Source: Cytophagales bacterium
GTDB lineage: Bacteria > Bacteroidota > Bacteroidia > Cytophagales > UBA9547
NCBI GenBank assembly: GCA_013297755.1
Contig: JAAFIH010000016.1
Location: forward strand, 1-64,000
Length of the DNA stretch: 64,000 bases
Reading direction: 5' to 3'
Shown here: positions 63,380 through 64,000 of the stretch, piece after piece
How positions within the stretch are numbered: position 1 is the stretch's first letter
How the letters are laid out: every line of letters starts with the position of its first letter
The notes under the pieces: generated by a model
What the model saw: only the letters and a program-made list of their open reading frames with translations
Database searches by the model: none
Told to the model about the DNA's origin: nothing
Position numbers and translations under genes: made by a program

Positions 63380-63478
63380 ATGAATATTCCAGACATAGAT
63401 ATTTCAGATATTGATAAAGTGCTTTTAGCCCTTACAAAAAATGATAAAAATTCACATTCATTTTATTCAACCATGTAA
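63380..63478 (+). CDS. Small hypothetical ORF, probably a gene fragment
   Basis: A 32-codon frame (MNIPDIDISDIDKVLLALTK, then 12 residues) starts after the dead DUF2442 copy. It reads like the beginning of a small soluble protein that has lost its remainder. No family is recognised, and an expressed peptide is doubtful. Confidence 0.3.
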   Translation: MNIPDIDISDIDKVLLALTKNDKNSHSFYSTM

Positions 63479-63542
63479 TATTATTATCAAATCAATAAGT
63501 CTAAAAAATTGATATTTATTAAAATTAAATTCAAAAAAAATA

Positions 63543-63550
63543 TACATTTG
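63543..63550 (+). promoter_or_regulatory. Likely -7 element of the right-edge Rpn gene
   Basis: TACATTTG fits TAnnTTTG and lies 21 bp ahead of the GTG at 63572, the same position as in the Rpn arrays. It would exclude the TTG at 63548 as a start. Confidence 0.45.
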
Positions 63551-63571
63551 CATACTTTAAATCTCAAAAAA

Positions 63572-64000
63572 GTGGTTATCGCCAATCCAATATACGATGT
63601 AGTTTTTAAAAAATTGATGGAAAGCGATAAAGTAGCCAAGTTTTTTATCGGCACTTTATTGGAGCAAAACATAGAAAATATTGAAGTAAAACCTCAAGAG
63701 TTTACTTATGTAGACGAGTTGGCTGGTATTGCTATTTTTAGATTAGATTTTATTGCAACCGTCAAAACCCAAACTGGTGAGTACAAAAAAATACTAATTG
63801 AAATTCAAAAAGCAAGAAATCAAATCGATTTGATGCGTTTTAGAAATTACCTTGCAGAGCAATACAAAAAAGAAGACACCATCAAAGAAGAGAAAATCGT
63901 TTTACCAATCACTACCATTTATATTTTAGGATTTACACTCCCAGAAGTAGAAACTCCATGTTTGAAAGTAGAACGAAATTACAAAGATTTGATTAATCAA
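63572..64000 (+). CDS. Rpn-family PD-(D/E)XK nuclease of a second subfamily (3' end outside window)
   Basis: An open frame of 143 codons runs to the window edge. The start is a GTG: VVIANPIYDVVFKKLMES matches the conserved N-terminus of another Rpn/PDDEXK branch. The catalytic region reads FRLDFIATVKTQTGEYKKIL, with the acidic residue of the core followed by IEIQKARNQ as the ExQ pair. The sequence is only distantly related to the array genes. The N-terminal half appears intact. The variable C-terminal part is not in view. Confidence 0.85.
   Translation, partial: MVIANPIYDVVFKKLMESDKVAKFFIGTLLEQNIENIEVKPQEFTYVDELAGIAIFRLDFIATVKTQTGEYKKILIEIQKARNQIDLMRFRNYLAEQYKKEDTIKEEKIVLPITTIYILGFTLPEVETPCLKVERNYKDLINQ

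Overview
The window reads as a chromosomal segment of an AT-rich member of the Bacteroidota, probably of the Cytophagia type. The evidence is the TTTG / TAnnTTTG promoter class (best example just ahead of the tRNA-Val gene), start codons without Shine-Dalgarno sequences, a secreted protein with PKD-like and SprB-like repeats typical of type IX secretion substrates, two 7TM-DISM receptors, a helix-hairpin-helix outer-membrane protein, and short MORN/TonB proteins. No rRNA, CRISPR array, classical insertion sequence or replication origin was seen. There is one tRNA.

Layout. 1-3009 is the 5' part of a very large secreted glycoside-hydrolase-like gene. 3.3-7.1 kb holds a 7TM-DISM receptor whose C-terminus is a transposase-type zinc ribbon, and a two-gene unit (EVE/PUA-like protein plus coiled-coil membrane protein) lying directly downstream of an isolated nuoE. 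8-14 kb is mostly housekeeping (bioD, cytochrome b5-like, BadF-type sugar kinase, plsY, ridA, pyrG), with a 22-copy heptamer repeat abutting the kinase stop codon. 14.1-21.7 kb is a glycan locus: three large polytopic, GT-C-like proteins, a methyltransferase and a polyprenyl-phosphate-type GT2 enzyme that could supply their lipid-linked donor. 21.8-33.8 kb carries a Pif1-like helicase, rsmI, a VanZ-like protein, xerC-hpf, a 7TM-DISM histidine kinase, an HhH/beta-barrel protein and a hybrid kinase.

34.0-38.3 kb (minus strand) and 49.3-51.1 kb (plus strand) are two inverted tandem arrays of Rpn-family PD-(D/E)XK nuclease genes: five and two intact copies, always 12 bp apart, each array ending in a broken copy. 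The nuclease part is nearly invariant, but a block of about 16 residues close to the C-terminus comes in four intact versions, plus a fifth in the decayed copy. The 11 kb between the arrays contains tsaD, the infC-rpmI-rplT and rplU-rpmA operons (infC appears to start at an AUC codon), an acyltransferase E2 and a beta-CASP nuclease.

51.2-54.6 kb has tRNA-Val, fabG, purK and folD. From 55.7 kb to the right edge is an accessory, defence-like island built around purL: a decayed yhcG, a VapBC-type pair, an ORF6N protein, a DUF262/DUF1524 (GmrSD-like) protein and a second kind of Rpn gene. Its cassettes are bordered by partial copies of neighbouring genes: the 5' end of purL occurs three times, and a 295-bp DUF2442 unit lies on both sides of the GmrSD-like gene. 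This suggests repeated insertion with duplication of the flank.
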